DNA of 64,000 bases, taken from Leucosporidium creatinivorum. Its lineage: Eukaryota; Basidiomycota; Microbotryomycetes; Leucosporidiales; Leucosporidiaceae. The position numbers were made by a program, and so were the translations under genes. Every line of letters begins with the position of its first letter. Positions within the stretch are counted from its first letter, which is position 1. Below, piece after piece: positions 35,204 through 46,254 of this stretch. The DNA lies in the NCBI GenBank assembly GCA_001600635.1, contig BCKL01000001.1:1406808-1470807 (forward strand), written 5' to 3'. The notes beneath the pieces are model-generated. The model was given only the letters and a program-made list of their open reading frames with translations, was not told the DNA's origin and ran no database searches.

Positions 35204-37129
35204 ATGGTCCCTCCGACCAGCCTCAGCGACGAGGAAGCGGTTCTACTACCGCAACCACCGCCCATATTCGCAGACACTGCACATGTGTTCTCGCTCGGCA
35301 GACGGCGGACTCGGAGAAGCGTGAGGGAACGGCAGGAGGAGCTGGAGGAAACAGAGGACTCGTCCGGCGATAGTGAGGACGATGAGGAATCCGACGGGAT
35401 GGAGGAGAAGCGGGTGAGTCGACTCGGGTATCAGAAGAGCATCGCTGATGTCTCTCTCGTAGCCTCTGCAAAGGCGACCGCCGAATCCGCCGAGCAGGAG
35501 TTATGAGCTCTGGGTGATCGCCTTCGTGGTCTTCCTCATCCTCTTTGCTCTTGGAGGGTTCGCAGCAAAAAAGTGGATCGACGACATGGCGGCCGAGGGC
35601 CCCGAGGCTTCTAGCTCTGCCTCAGTCACCGCAAAACCCACCTCGGCGGCGCCGGAAGCGACGACCGCCCTTCCCACCGCAGGTGAGTCTTCGAGCATCT
35701 ACCTATACTCGTGTACTATCATCGACGACCTGGTTACCTCAGAAGCGGGCCTCCCCACATCAAGCAAGACGAGCTCGGCGAAAGAGAGCACGACCTCAGC
35801 CGCCAAAACGGCCTCTGGAACCGCTGCGGGGACAGGGAGCACTACTGGGACCACCTCGGGAGGCAAGAGTGGAGCTGGAATGTTTGGAGTCAAGGACAGC
35901 GTGTGCGGAGATAGTGGTGCAGTGAGTGTCGGCCGATTTTTGCTACTTCGGCGATTCGGCTGACCGCTTTGCGCTTCGCAGACTGACAAGCCAGGACCAG
36001 GCGTAGGACCTAACGGAGCTCAAAGCTGGCTCAAGTTTGTTTTCTGCCAGTGTGAGACTCTGCGCCGCTTCACTGACCTTCTCGCGACCTACAGCTGCGG
36101 CCTCAGCTCCACCGACCGCGCGGCTAAATGGACTCCTCCCAGAATCGACATTGCGTCCCTCAAGTTCCTCGACCTCGCCGACGCCGTCAAACTCGAAACC
36201 TTCTCCGCCTGCACAAAATGGGTGGACCTCTTCAACTCAGTCGGCGCCTCGTCGGGCTTGCCGCCGATCTTTTTGGCTTCCATCGCATTGACCGAGAGCA
36301 CATGCAACAGTGAAGCCGTGGCTCCGGGTGGTGGTGAGTATTCTTTAGTGATGTCGTGGAGGATGGACTGTCTCAAGCGAACAGAAGAGATCACTGACCT
36401 TCGCCTCCCCTCCGCTCCCTTTCCCCTCTACCATTCCCTCCCCTACATCCCCACCACTCTCTTTCCCATTCTCCCCGCATTGAGCCAGCTGGGGCTTGAT
36501 GCAAATCACTACAGAAAAGTGCGCCGATGCGCCAGGCGGGAACTGCAAAGATCCGTGAGCTCGGCGATGCCTTCTCCGGCCTGGGCTCGCTAACCTATCA
36601 CCATTGCAGCGAGTTCAACGTCAACAAGGGAGCTTCATACTTCAATTCGGTTCTCAAAGAGAGCGGCGGGATGAGTCCCTCCTCTGCTACCGAGCAATCC
36701 ATTCGCCGAGCTTCGGCGAGGCTTTCCGCGGGCTCAATGATCCCAATCTGACCTCTCTTCTCCCTCCACTCCTTTCTCATCGCTTTGGCGCAGTATAATG
36801 GATGGCCTAGTGATATGACATGGGACTACGCCACACAATACGCCTCCAGCGACTGCGTTCGGCAGAACAACGTCCGTTTTCGGCTCTCGTATTCCCTCCA
36901 GGCTGTTACCGGACAGCTGATCAATTTAAATCTCATAGCTCGACTATCTCCAGTCGAATCTGAATGGGTGGATGCAAGGAGTGAGCGTTTTTCTTCCCCT
37001 CGGCGTTGGCAGCAGCTCACTCTCGGTGCTGTGTAACCCCAGGTGGACGGTAATTCGGTTCGCACAATCAAGAACCTAGATTCTTGTGGAGGAGGATACC
37101 TTGTAGAGAGCTACAGAGGACTACACTAG
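35204..37129 (+). CDS. Membrane-anchored SLT/lysozyme-like domain protein
   Basis: ATG at 35204 opens an acidic cytosolic N-terminus (LEETEDSSGDSEDDEESDGM), then a single membrane helix (LWVIAFVVFLILFALGGFAA), a Ser/Thr/Ala/Gly-rich stalk, and a luminal or extracellular domain. This domain has LPPIFLASIALTESTCNSEA, which places a glutamate where SLT (GH23) transglycosylases have the catalytic one, followed by cysteines (EKCADAPGGNCKDPEF), NKGASYFNSVLKESGG, an in-frame IALAQYNGW that matches the family's LALAAYN box, and NNLDYLQSNLNGWMQG. The order is type II membrane topology. One exon join (36671-36793) has no ordinary GT-AG pair. Similar SLT-like proteins occur in basidiomycetes; whether they cut peptidoglycan is not known. 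Eight or nine exons. Confidence 0.7.
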
Positions 37130-37341
37130 AATTGTCCGCCGTCTTTCCGTCACCGAACGCGCGAGTTCGGCTTCGGTCCCTTTCTCCTTCGTTCCTCTCA
37201 CCTCGTCTTCATCTCGACTCGCCGGGCAGCCCGCTGTACAAAGCGTCAGCTCCATCTCTTTCTGCAGCCGCTGCTGCAGCCTGCCCTTCCACCACAGCTT
37301 CATCACCCGGCGTCACCTCGAGGAGCGCGCAAGGAAAGGCA

Positions 37342-40300
37342 ATGTCGGACTCGGAGGTGGCAAGCTTCTCTAGCCTCCGAGCACGCTTCGAGCAGCTGGC
37401 AGGACCTTCCAGCAAGCCGACAAGCCCTTCCCCGTCGCCGAGTCCTAAGCCTGCAACACTCGCAGCGCCTCGACGAGTGGTCGCGCCAAGTCGCCTCGAA
37501 GGCTCCTCGGGAGCAGGCAGTGATGATGGGCAAGCCTCGGCAAACACCTCAGAAACAGCAGAAGCTGTCGTTCAACCACCACCAAGCACCCGAGGGCCTC
37601 CCCCACCACGACCTCAAGTCGCGCGTAAGCGAAGCTCGTCGGGTCCTCCGCCTGTGCGAGAACCCTCAGAGAAGGAGGCAGCAGCACAAGAGGAGGGTAA
37701 GGCGAGGACGACGCGCTTTGGATCTACGCCGATGCTGAGGCTGCAGAGGGAACGGTCGCGCTCGCAGGACGGCAGCACATCGCCCTTCGCCTCTGCGCTG
37801 GACCCACCTCGCCTCTCGCCCGTCATCGCTAGTCCCAGCAGCCCCAACAGTATCGGAGAAGTCCAGCCGATACCGGCGCCAGCGGCTCCACCTCTCATAC
37901 CCCTCGCTACTCGGCCCAACCTCTCCTCAGCCGCATCGTCAACTCGCAAGACTCCCCCTCCCGTTCCGCCATCTCGCAAAATCACTCGACCCATCTCGCC
38001 AATCCCGCCTTTACCAAGCACTACGCCCTTCGACGACCCATCCGAGCCGGCCCCTGCTGAGCCCAGCAGCTCGGTCAAGGCTCTCGCTTCGCGCTTCGCG
38101 GCAGCTCCGCCGCCCGCCTCTCGGGCAGCCACGGCCCCAAACTCGCCGCCCGACAGCCCCTTCGTCATCGTAAGCCGTGCTGGGAGTGCCAACTCGACGA
38201 GCTCCGCGCCGGCGGCAGGGATCGAGGAGAGCAGCCCCTTCGAGCAGCTCTCGGCGCCGAGGTCCATCAGTCCAGCGCCATTAAATGACAGTGCTGCCCC
38301 TCTCGTCGTCAAACCTCGGCCAGTCATCCCGCCTCGACCAGCACTCAGCACTCAGCAGACCGAGGCGCCCGCAGGACGATCTGTTCCCCCTCCGCCGCCC
38401 CTTCCCTCGAGGTCGGCGACGAGTCCAGCGGTCACTTCAGTCTCCCTACCCACCATCTCCGCACCAACGATGTTGGAGCGCACCCCTTCCCTTGGCCTGT
38501 CCGCCTCGCCAGAGAAGACCTTCCTCCCTCCGCCGCCCCCACGCAAGCTTCCCCCTCCTCTCGTGAAGGCCGCCTCGCTCTCTCGCGCTCCATCGACCGT
38601 CAGAGCGATTCCCCCTCGCCCTATCCCCGCCACCGTCGCTTCCACTTCAGCATCCGCACCTTCAGATGCACCATACGTGCCGCCACCGCCCCCTTCTCGC
38701 GCTGTCGCTCCCAGCGAACGACTCGCGCCGAAGCGGCCAGGACTCGCAACACCCGGAGGCTCGGGCGACGAGGGCTCCTCGGATGAGGAGGAAGACGATA
38801 ACCTCTCCAACAAGTCCCACGAGTTTCCCGATGCAACTTTCGCCAATCGACGACCTCCTCTCCTTCGCAATCGCAAGCCCCTCCACTCTCCGAGCCACAT
38901 TCACTCCTTCGCCGTTCGTGGCACTCGAGTCGTTACCGGACATCATGCTGTCCACGTCTGGCATCCGTCGCACTACAGCGGGGCGTCGGAGTCGATTTCA
39001 CCACCTGGCGGCGACCATAAGATCACGGCGCTCGAGTTTCGAGCGGCAGGCGTCGACGAGCCAGCGAGCGACGGTCGCTACGTTTGGGCGGGTACGAAGG
39101 AGGGGCATCTCTTCGAGGTCGACACCTTTGAGCTCTGCATCGTCTCCTCGCGCCTCAACATCCACCTTTCGCCCGTCGTCGGCATCTACCGCGTCGGCCG
39201 CTCGATGGTCACGCTCGAGGAGTCAGGCAAGGTGCTCATTTGGGGAGCGTTCGACTCTCCCGACGGCCCCCAGCTCGCCGGAACCTTCAAGGCTCAACGA
39301 GTGCCCGACAAGCAGAACTTCTACGCCATGGTCGGCAACGAGCTTTGGACGTCGTCGGGCCCAGTCACGAAGCCAGGATCGTCGGCCGTCTCGATGAGGA
39401 GTCCTCAGATCCGTGTCTTCGATTCGACTACCACCGGAAGCTTCTCGGTCCTCCCTCGACCTATGACCACGCCCGAGTCGGTCGGCCAGATTGGTGCAGT
39501 CACCGCCTCGGCGATCGTCCCTTCGCAGGACCACCTCGTCTATCTCGGCCACGACAACGGATTCGTCTCGGTCTGGGATCGCCAGACTTATGCCTGCCTC
39601 CTCGTTCAGCGAGTGTCGCCTTACATGATTACTTCGCTCGTCGGCGTCGGCAAGAACCTCTGGGCAGGCTTTCGGACGGGCCTCATCTACGTGTACGACG
39701 TTCGGGCGGAGCCGTGGACGGTCACCAAGGCCTGGAAAGCGCACAAGGAGACGGTTCTCAAGATCGTTGTCGACCCTGCTTCACTTTGGGCGGTGAGTTT
39801 CGTCGATCCACGCTGAGATCGCTCGACCGAAGCTGACTTTTCCCTCGCGCGTTTAGGACGACACGCTGCAAGTAGCAAGCATGGGAAGCGACATGATCGT
39901 TCATCTGTGGGATGGTCTACTGCGCGATGACTGGCTCGGTAAGCCTGCAATGGTTCCCTTTTCCGCCGAGCGAGATCCTGACCTCTCCTCGCTCCCTCAG
40001 ATGCCGAGCTCAACCTTCGGCAACCCGATTTCTGCACCTTCCGCTCCATTCGCACACTCTGCATCTCCTGGAACATCGACGCTTCGAAGCCGCAAGACCT
40101 CGCCGGCACGCCTCAAAATCTCGACTTCCTTCGCGACGTTCTGCTCTCGACGGACAGCCCCGACATCATCTCCTTCGGCTTTCAAGAGATGGTTTGTCGC
40201 TCGCGCGCCAGGCCGTAAGGATTGTACTGACTGACTCCATCTCGGCAGATCGATCTCGAAGACAAGAAGCTTACTGCTAGTGCGCCGAGCTCTCACTCTC

Positions 40301-41575
40301 TCGCCTCTGCTTGCCGCTGGGCTGACCTGCTGCCCACAGAATCGATGCTTCTCGGCAAGAAGAAGGGCGACTCCAAGTTCTCGGACGGCATCTCCTCAAG
40401 CTATCGACTTTGGCACGACAAGCTCGTTCAAGCCGTTCGGCTCACCATGCCTCCCGAGTGCCCCTACACCGTCGTGCACGTCGGCGACATGATCGGAGTA
40501 GGTTCCAGGTCTGCTCTTGGTTCCACGTTTCTCGGCTGACCTCGTTTCCGCGCTCACAGCTCTTCAGTTGCATTTTCGTCAAGTCGTCCGAGTCGGCGAG
40601 CCTTCGCGACGTCGCCATGATAACCGTCAAGACCGGCATGGGCGGACGACATGGCAACAAGGGAGGCATTCTTGCCAGATTCGCCATCGACGACTCTTCT
40701 CTGTGCTTCATCAACTGTCATCTCGTACGCTCGCCGGGCTAGTGACTTCCCGTTCTCGCTGACAGCTCCTCCTCGCGCAGGCCGCTGGCCAATCTCATCG
40801 TCGACAACGTGACCACGACCTCGTCGATATCCTCGAGGACAAGTCGGCCTTCTCCGGACTCGGAACCTCGTCGCCTGGGGCTTACGCCCCCGGAGGAGAT
40901 GGGACGACCGTCTTCGACCACGAGCTCTGCATCCTCTCGGGCGACCTCAACTACAGGATCGACGCTCGGAGAGATAACGTGATCGCTGCTGCGATGGACG
41001 GCACCTTCGAGACGCTGCTTCCCTACGACCAGCTGCTCAAAGGACTGGCGACGAATCAGACGTTTCGTCTCCGATCTTTCAGGGAGCCTACCATCACCTT
41101 CGCACCGACCTACAAGTGAGTTGAGATAGCAAGAAAACTCCCGAGCGCTCCACTGACATATGCACCTCCACAGGTACGATCCCGGCACCGACAGCTACGA
41201 TTCCTCGGCGAAGAAGCGCATCCCGGCTTGGTGCGATCGCATCCTCTACCGTACGTCGCTCGCCTTCCCTCGTGTCCCCCGAATCGCTCGCTGACTCTAC
41301 TATCGCTCCCTCCTCGCCTTCGCCTCTCTTCTCGACACGACGCCACTCCCTCAGGCGCCGACCGCGAGGACAAGATTACGCCCCTTCCTCAGCAGTACCG
41401 AAGATGGGAGGTCAACGTCTCGGATCATCGACCCATCTCTTCGGCTTTCGATTCGCAAGTCAAGTCAATCAGTGCAGCCAAGCGAGCTCTTGTGTGGGCG
41501 GAGATTGAAGCGGCGTGGTTCGGCGTCGAATCGGCGATGGTAACAGAGGCCAGGGACTACTACGGAGGGGCATGA
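37342..41575 (+). CDS. WD-repeat inositol polyphosphate 5-phosphatase
   Basis: Predicted phosphoinositide 5-phosphatase of about 1,190 residues in nine exons; the first (37342 to about 39792) codes 817 residues. N-terminus: a long Pro/Ser-rich region with many PPxP-type SH3 ligands ([26 protein letters not shown]). Middle: a beta-propeller-like segment ([65 protein letters not shown] or [20 protein letters not shown]). C-terminus: the catalytic domain with [59 protein letters not shown] and [10 protein letters not shown], all the metal and phosphate-binding motifs. The architecture resembles fungal and plant WD-repeat 5-phosphatases rather than synaptojanin. ATG 37342 is the first in-frame ATG after a stop-free stretch without ATG. 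Confidence 0.9.
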
Positions 41576-42898
41576 GGTGGCTGGGGGTCGAACGGACATT
41601 TGCACACTATCTGACACGCAGTCAATCGCACCCTGTTGATAACATCATCTCACTGCTGGGCCAAAGCGAGCTTCGCGTCGGCGACGGCGAGATGGGAAGA
41701 GCTGTCTCGTGCTGCTGTGCGCTCGCTCGATCAACAGTTGAGAGTCTGCACAGTGTTTCCCATTCTTCTCAGCCGACTGCTGCCGTCATGGCAGAGCAAG
41801 GCAACAAGCTCAGGCGACGATTCTCCGCCTCGGCGATGCTCTCGCTCAGTCTGCCATCTGCTAAGACCGGGAAGAGAGCGAGGGACCTCGTCCGTGCAAG
41901 CAGAGTACACTCCAACTATCAGCCACCTCAGCTGCACCTCATTGTCAGAGGCGAGCAAACGCACGGCCAAGGAGGTCCGAGCTTGGCTTGTGAAAATCGA
42001 GCTGGCTGAGCCTCTCCTCTTTTTCTCTCCTGCCACATCCTTCTGGAGTGGTCGTTGCGTGCAGCATCCACAAGCATGGTGCTCTCGCTCGCGCGAGTGC
42101 AGGCCTCTGTAACAGGCTCTGCCACTGGATCAAGGCCCGACTCTTCCTCGCGTGAAGAGCTCGTCGACCTCCAAACTACTCAGCGAAGGACCGCAGAAGC
42201 AGTTGCTCCTCCCTCCGGGGGCTCTGGGAGTATCTAGCTCACGATCCTGGGACGACCGCTTAAGCCTCCCAACAGCTCTCGCAGCCTGCTCCTCGTCGAG
42301 CAAGCTCGAACTGACATGGAAGCGCCCGAGGAGCTCGCTGCCATCTGCTCCTCCTTAGCGATGGGAAGACCGCTGTAGCCTTCCAGCCAACTCTAGCCCA
42401 TCCTAGTGGTGGAGATCTACAGGCTGCTGCTTGGCTAGCACACCTTCGCAACGAGGAGCCGCGAGCAAGTGCTCTTCAAGCGTCGACGGGAGGCGCGCTA
42501 CAAGTCCCCCCATGCAGCTTTCGCGCTCGCAGAAGCTGCAGGAGTCGATTGAGCACTCAGGAGAAGGGAGGATCAGGTACGTCGGCGCTGTTGTGTTTGC
42601 TGGTGGTCGAAGGAGGATGGGCTCGGGGGGCTCGGCGTAAGAGCTTCCAGGCGGCTTGTCAGCGGCAAAAATGGGGAGAGCTCGTGTAAGGAGGGCGAGG
42701 TGGAGGATCTCAGAGCTCAGCGAGATGCTCAGTGGGGGTCTTGAGGAAGTAGATCGCTCAGCGAGAAGAAGCCAGGGATGGAGGCCGAGGAATAGAGCGA
42801 ACTCGCTTGCAGACTCACTCTCGCGTGCAACTGGCAAGGAGAAGGCTTTTCGGATAACAAGACTCCGCTTACACCCTCTACAAGTTCACGCTCGCTTG
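41576..42898. other. 1.3 kb without a clear gene between convergent genes
   Basis: Unusually long for a convergent gap here (others are 150-430 bp). Short protein-like stretches occur in shifting frames: EQVLFKRRREARYKSPHAAF near 42466-42555, LVEQARTDMEAPEELAAICS near 42295-42355, and a frame from the ATG at 41789. No set of splice signals joins them, and none is recognised. Confidence 0.35.
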
Positions 42899-45759
42899 CT
42901 AACCCCAGCGCTCTCCTGCTGGTGGAGGCGGGCCGGTCCAGCTCGGCGTACGGCCATCCCAGCCTCCTTGAGCAGGCGAGGGCGCTATCCCGTATGACGT
43001 TGGCGTGTAGGACGAAGCTGAGTGCGGCGAGTGGCCATCTCCGACAAGCGGGGAGTCGAAAGAGTTGGAAGAAGGGAACGAGGGGTAAGGGGACTGCTGC
43101 TGGTGCTGGTGCGAGTAGCCGGCGGCCGCGTACTGCTGCGGTGGATGAGCCTGTGGTGGTATGTTGAGCTCTTGGGGTACTGTGAAGGAGGTCGTCAGTC
43201 AGCTGCTTGACCGACTGCGCCGAAGAACCTACTCGGCTGAAGAGGGCGGGGGAAAGAAGGGTAGTAGGAGTGCTGGGAAGTAGCGGGGTCTACATGACCA
43301 TTAAGAGGGAGTCAATACAGCGCCGAGAGATGGAGAGGCGCCACACTCACATCCGTAAGATGCGCCTTGCGAGAGATAGCCTGAAGGCGACTCGTAGCGC
43401 CCGGCCGATCCGTACCCGCCATTCTGCTCGGTAGGGGAAGCTGCGGCTACCATCCCTCCATGTGGTGCTTGAATTTGGGCTCCAGCTAGGGGAGCGAGCA
43501 AGACGAGAGCGCCGCCGAGGCCGGAGCGGAGACCCTTATGCTGCTGAGCGGCGATGGGAGATGACCAGGCAGCGAGAGCGAGTGCTTGTAGTAGGCTGTG
43601 AACGGGAAAGAGAGTCAGAAAAAGCGTTAATGTACCCCATTCAAGAAACGACAGCCTCACATTGCGGCGCTGTCGCCGGTGATTCCAAGCTCGCCGACCA
43701 ACTCGGCCGCCGTCTCCCGATCCGCCGTGCGCAGACTCGTCCACGTCGAGCACACCTCGAGCATCTCGAAAAGCCTCCTGACGTAGAGCAATGCCCGGTT
43801 GAAGATGTTCTGCTTGGCGATAGCGGTCACGGCGACGAAGACCCGCTGCACTCGCTCGCGCGACACCTCGTAGCTCTGCAGCACGGCGGGATCGGGTTCT
43901 TCCTCCGATGCAAGAGCTGCCTCGACAATGCGTTGATGGATGAGTAGGTCGAGACGGAGAAGGTTGCGGCGGTGGGCGTTGGTGAGGGAGAAGAGGTCGA
44001 ATTGGCGGTGGTCGGTGAGCTCCTTCGTGTCGAGTGGGGGAAGAGTCGCGATCTCGGCGTCGGCCGAAGTAAGGTAGGACATGCAGGCATCGATGCCGTT
44101 CCAGAGAAGCTCGATTGTTGGTGATGGCGGAAGAGCTGAGGTGCAGGAGGGTCAGCGCCTCTTCGGCTTCGTAGCGAGGGAGCCGGCTCACCATTTCCGG
44201 CGTTGATCAAAGTACGGTACAGGCTGAGCGTCGACAGTTGTAAAGGTTCGAGCTGCTTGCCGAGTTCCGACCATCCCTCTTCGTCGTTCACTAGCCGGCT
44301 CGAGTCGAGAGTCGGGAGAGGGATCGCCGAGAAGTCGATGTGGGAGAAGTAAGTCGAGAGCTCGTAGTCGGTGCTAAACTTGGATAGTCGTTAGCTTGGT
44401 GAGGTCTCGATGAAGCGTAGATAAGATAAGAGACGTACACGGCCAGAGGGGCGCGAAGGATGGCAGCCGTCGTTGCATCGAGGCTCTGCGAGTTGAGCAA
44501 GGTCAGCTAAGACATCTCTTAGCTCAAGGGAAGTAGCTCACCAAGATGTGAAAGCCTAGGGATCCCCGCAGCGCACTCAACTGCGAAGCTGGCAGCTCCG
44601 CATGACGATCCAGGAGATGCTTGAGCTGGCCGGCGGCGCCGAGGACAAAGTCACGCGACTGCCGTCCTCCATCGGTCGTCAATGTCGAGCACTGATCCAA
44701 TGCGAGCATGGTGTAAATCGTCTCCACTCCAGGTCGGTCCTTGATGCCGCTCTCCTCGAACATGGAGACGGCCCTCTCGGCGAGCGAGGTGACGGCCTTC
44801 GTCCGGCGCGCCCCGTAGGACACGAGCGAGTCGTAGGAGGCCACGGTCCCCGAGACGAGGTCGGTAGGCATCTCTGCATCTCCAGGGCCGACAATTGTCT
44901 GCCAACGAAACGCCGAGGTCAGTCGCCGACGAGGGGTCATAGTCAAGACGGCTCACAGCATGATCCGAGAAGGTCGCCGAGCTGGCGATGAAGGCGGAAC
45001 AGAGGCACTGGCATCGGAAAGGATGTGACAGTGAGCGGCTCGCCCAGCGCCGGCCACAGGATGGAGGAACTGACCTCGGCGGCGATTTCCATCTCCTTTG
45101 AGCTCCCTCCTGCAGCGTGCAGCAGGTCCCGAATCATCCAGTAGTCCATGCCAGGTACACACGGATTAGCCATGACGAACAGACCTGCGATTGGGGCTAC
45201 TCAGCGCTGTTCTTTCGACCGCTGCGAGCGAGCGTCGACACTCACTCTCAATCAGGTGGAACGTGAGGGCGCCTCCGAGGACTAATCGTTCCATCTGAGT
45301 TTGAGGGTTGTTGGTAGGGGCGACCCTGTCCATGATCAGGGTCAGCTGGGCTCGTTGAAGCTGCACGGCGAGAGCGAAGGTCTCACGCAGAGCTAGCTGC
45401 ACTCTCGGCGCCCTTTTTGCTTCGCTTCCGTGGTTCGGGCTCTCCAGGACATCTGTAGGATTTTTCTCGGTCAGCTCATCGAGTGCCAGAACAGCGTCAC
45501 CTCTTCCGCCAGGACGCGCGTCGAGCTCTCTGCAGTTCTACTCACCGCAATTCAGCCAGAGCACAAGCTACACATCCGTTACTGTGTGGTGGCCATTCGC
45601 AGCGAATTCGTCGTGCTCGACAAGCCTGTCAGCGATGAGGGTCAGAGCTTGGCGGGCAATCGAGGTGGGGAGCAGAAGACGGCTCACGGCGCAGGCGAGC
45701 TTGCGCTTCGGAGCCTTGACTGGTGGTGCAGGCTTGGAATTAGACGGCCCTGCTTGCAT
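42899..45759 (-). CDS. Zn2Cys6 fungal-type transcription factor
   Basis: DNA-binding regulator with the binuclear zinc cluster split across the first two introns. ATG at 45759 (MQAGPSNSKPAPPVKAPKRK). Joining exons gives KLACAACRARRIRCEWPPHS, then NGCVACALAELRCP, i.e. Cx2Cx6Cx8Cx2Cx6C, a regular spacing. The fungal-specific middle homology region follows (RLVLGGALTFHLIE, LFVMANPCVPGMDYWMIRDL, RTKAVTSLAERAVSMFEESG, TNAHRRNLLRLDLLIHQRIV). The C-terminus is Gln/Pro/Tyr-rich, as in activation domains (QAHPPQQYAAAGYSHQHQQQ, ending PPPAGERWG with TAG at 42899). About 700 residues in around ten exons. It may control amino-acid, sugar or xenobiotic genes; none of its targets can be inferred from the window. 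Confidence 0.88.
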
Positions 45760-46254
45760 CCTGGTAGAAGCGACGAGAGTTGAGAAGCAGCGAGCGAGCG
45801 AAACGGCAAGAGCGAGAGAGGCGAAAGGCGAGCTTCCTCTGCTAGAAGTCGCCCCAGCTCGGCTTCTGAACCGAAGATGTTCTTCTTCGCTCCTCTCGTA
45901 GCGTCGATCCTCGCCTTCGTCTCGGTGCGCGGACAGGAGCCGAAGTCAGCGAACGCCGAAGAGACGACGCCCGAACGCTGTAGGACATTGAATCGAGCAG
46001 CGTGTAGCTGATCAGAGAGCTATCTCTTCCGGGTGACCTTGACAGAGACTCGCGAAGCTCTGTCGAGGCGAGACGGCTCGCTCATCTCATCGCCGAACCT
46101 CTCGCTCAAGTTTGACTGTATGAGTACAGGCAGGCAGGCTGTCGGCGGGGAAGGCCAATAATGAGTATACAGTGATAGTCTAAGCTCGAAAGATGACTGC
46201 AAGCAAAGTCTACAGGCATTTGTGACTAACTTGTCAAGCCTCGCTCGGCGCATT
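45760..46254. other. Promoter of the zinc-cluster factor and SAC 3' end
   Basis: About 495 bp between two minus-strand genes, with no supported gene. Contains a moderately AT-rich part near 46135-46220 compared with its surroundings. Confidence 0.4.
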
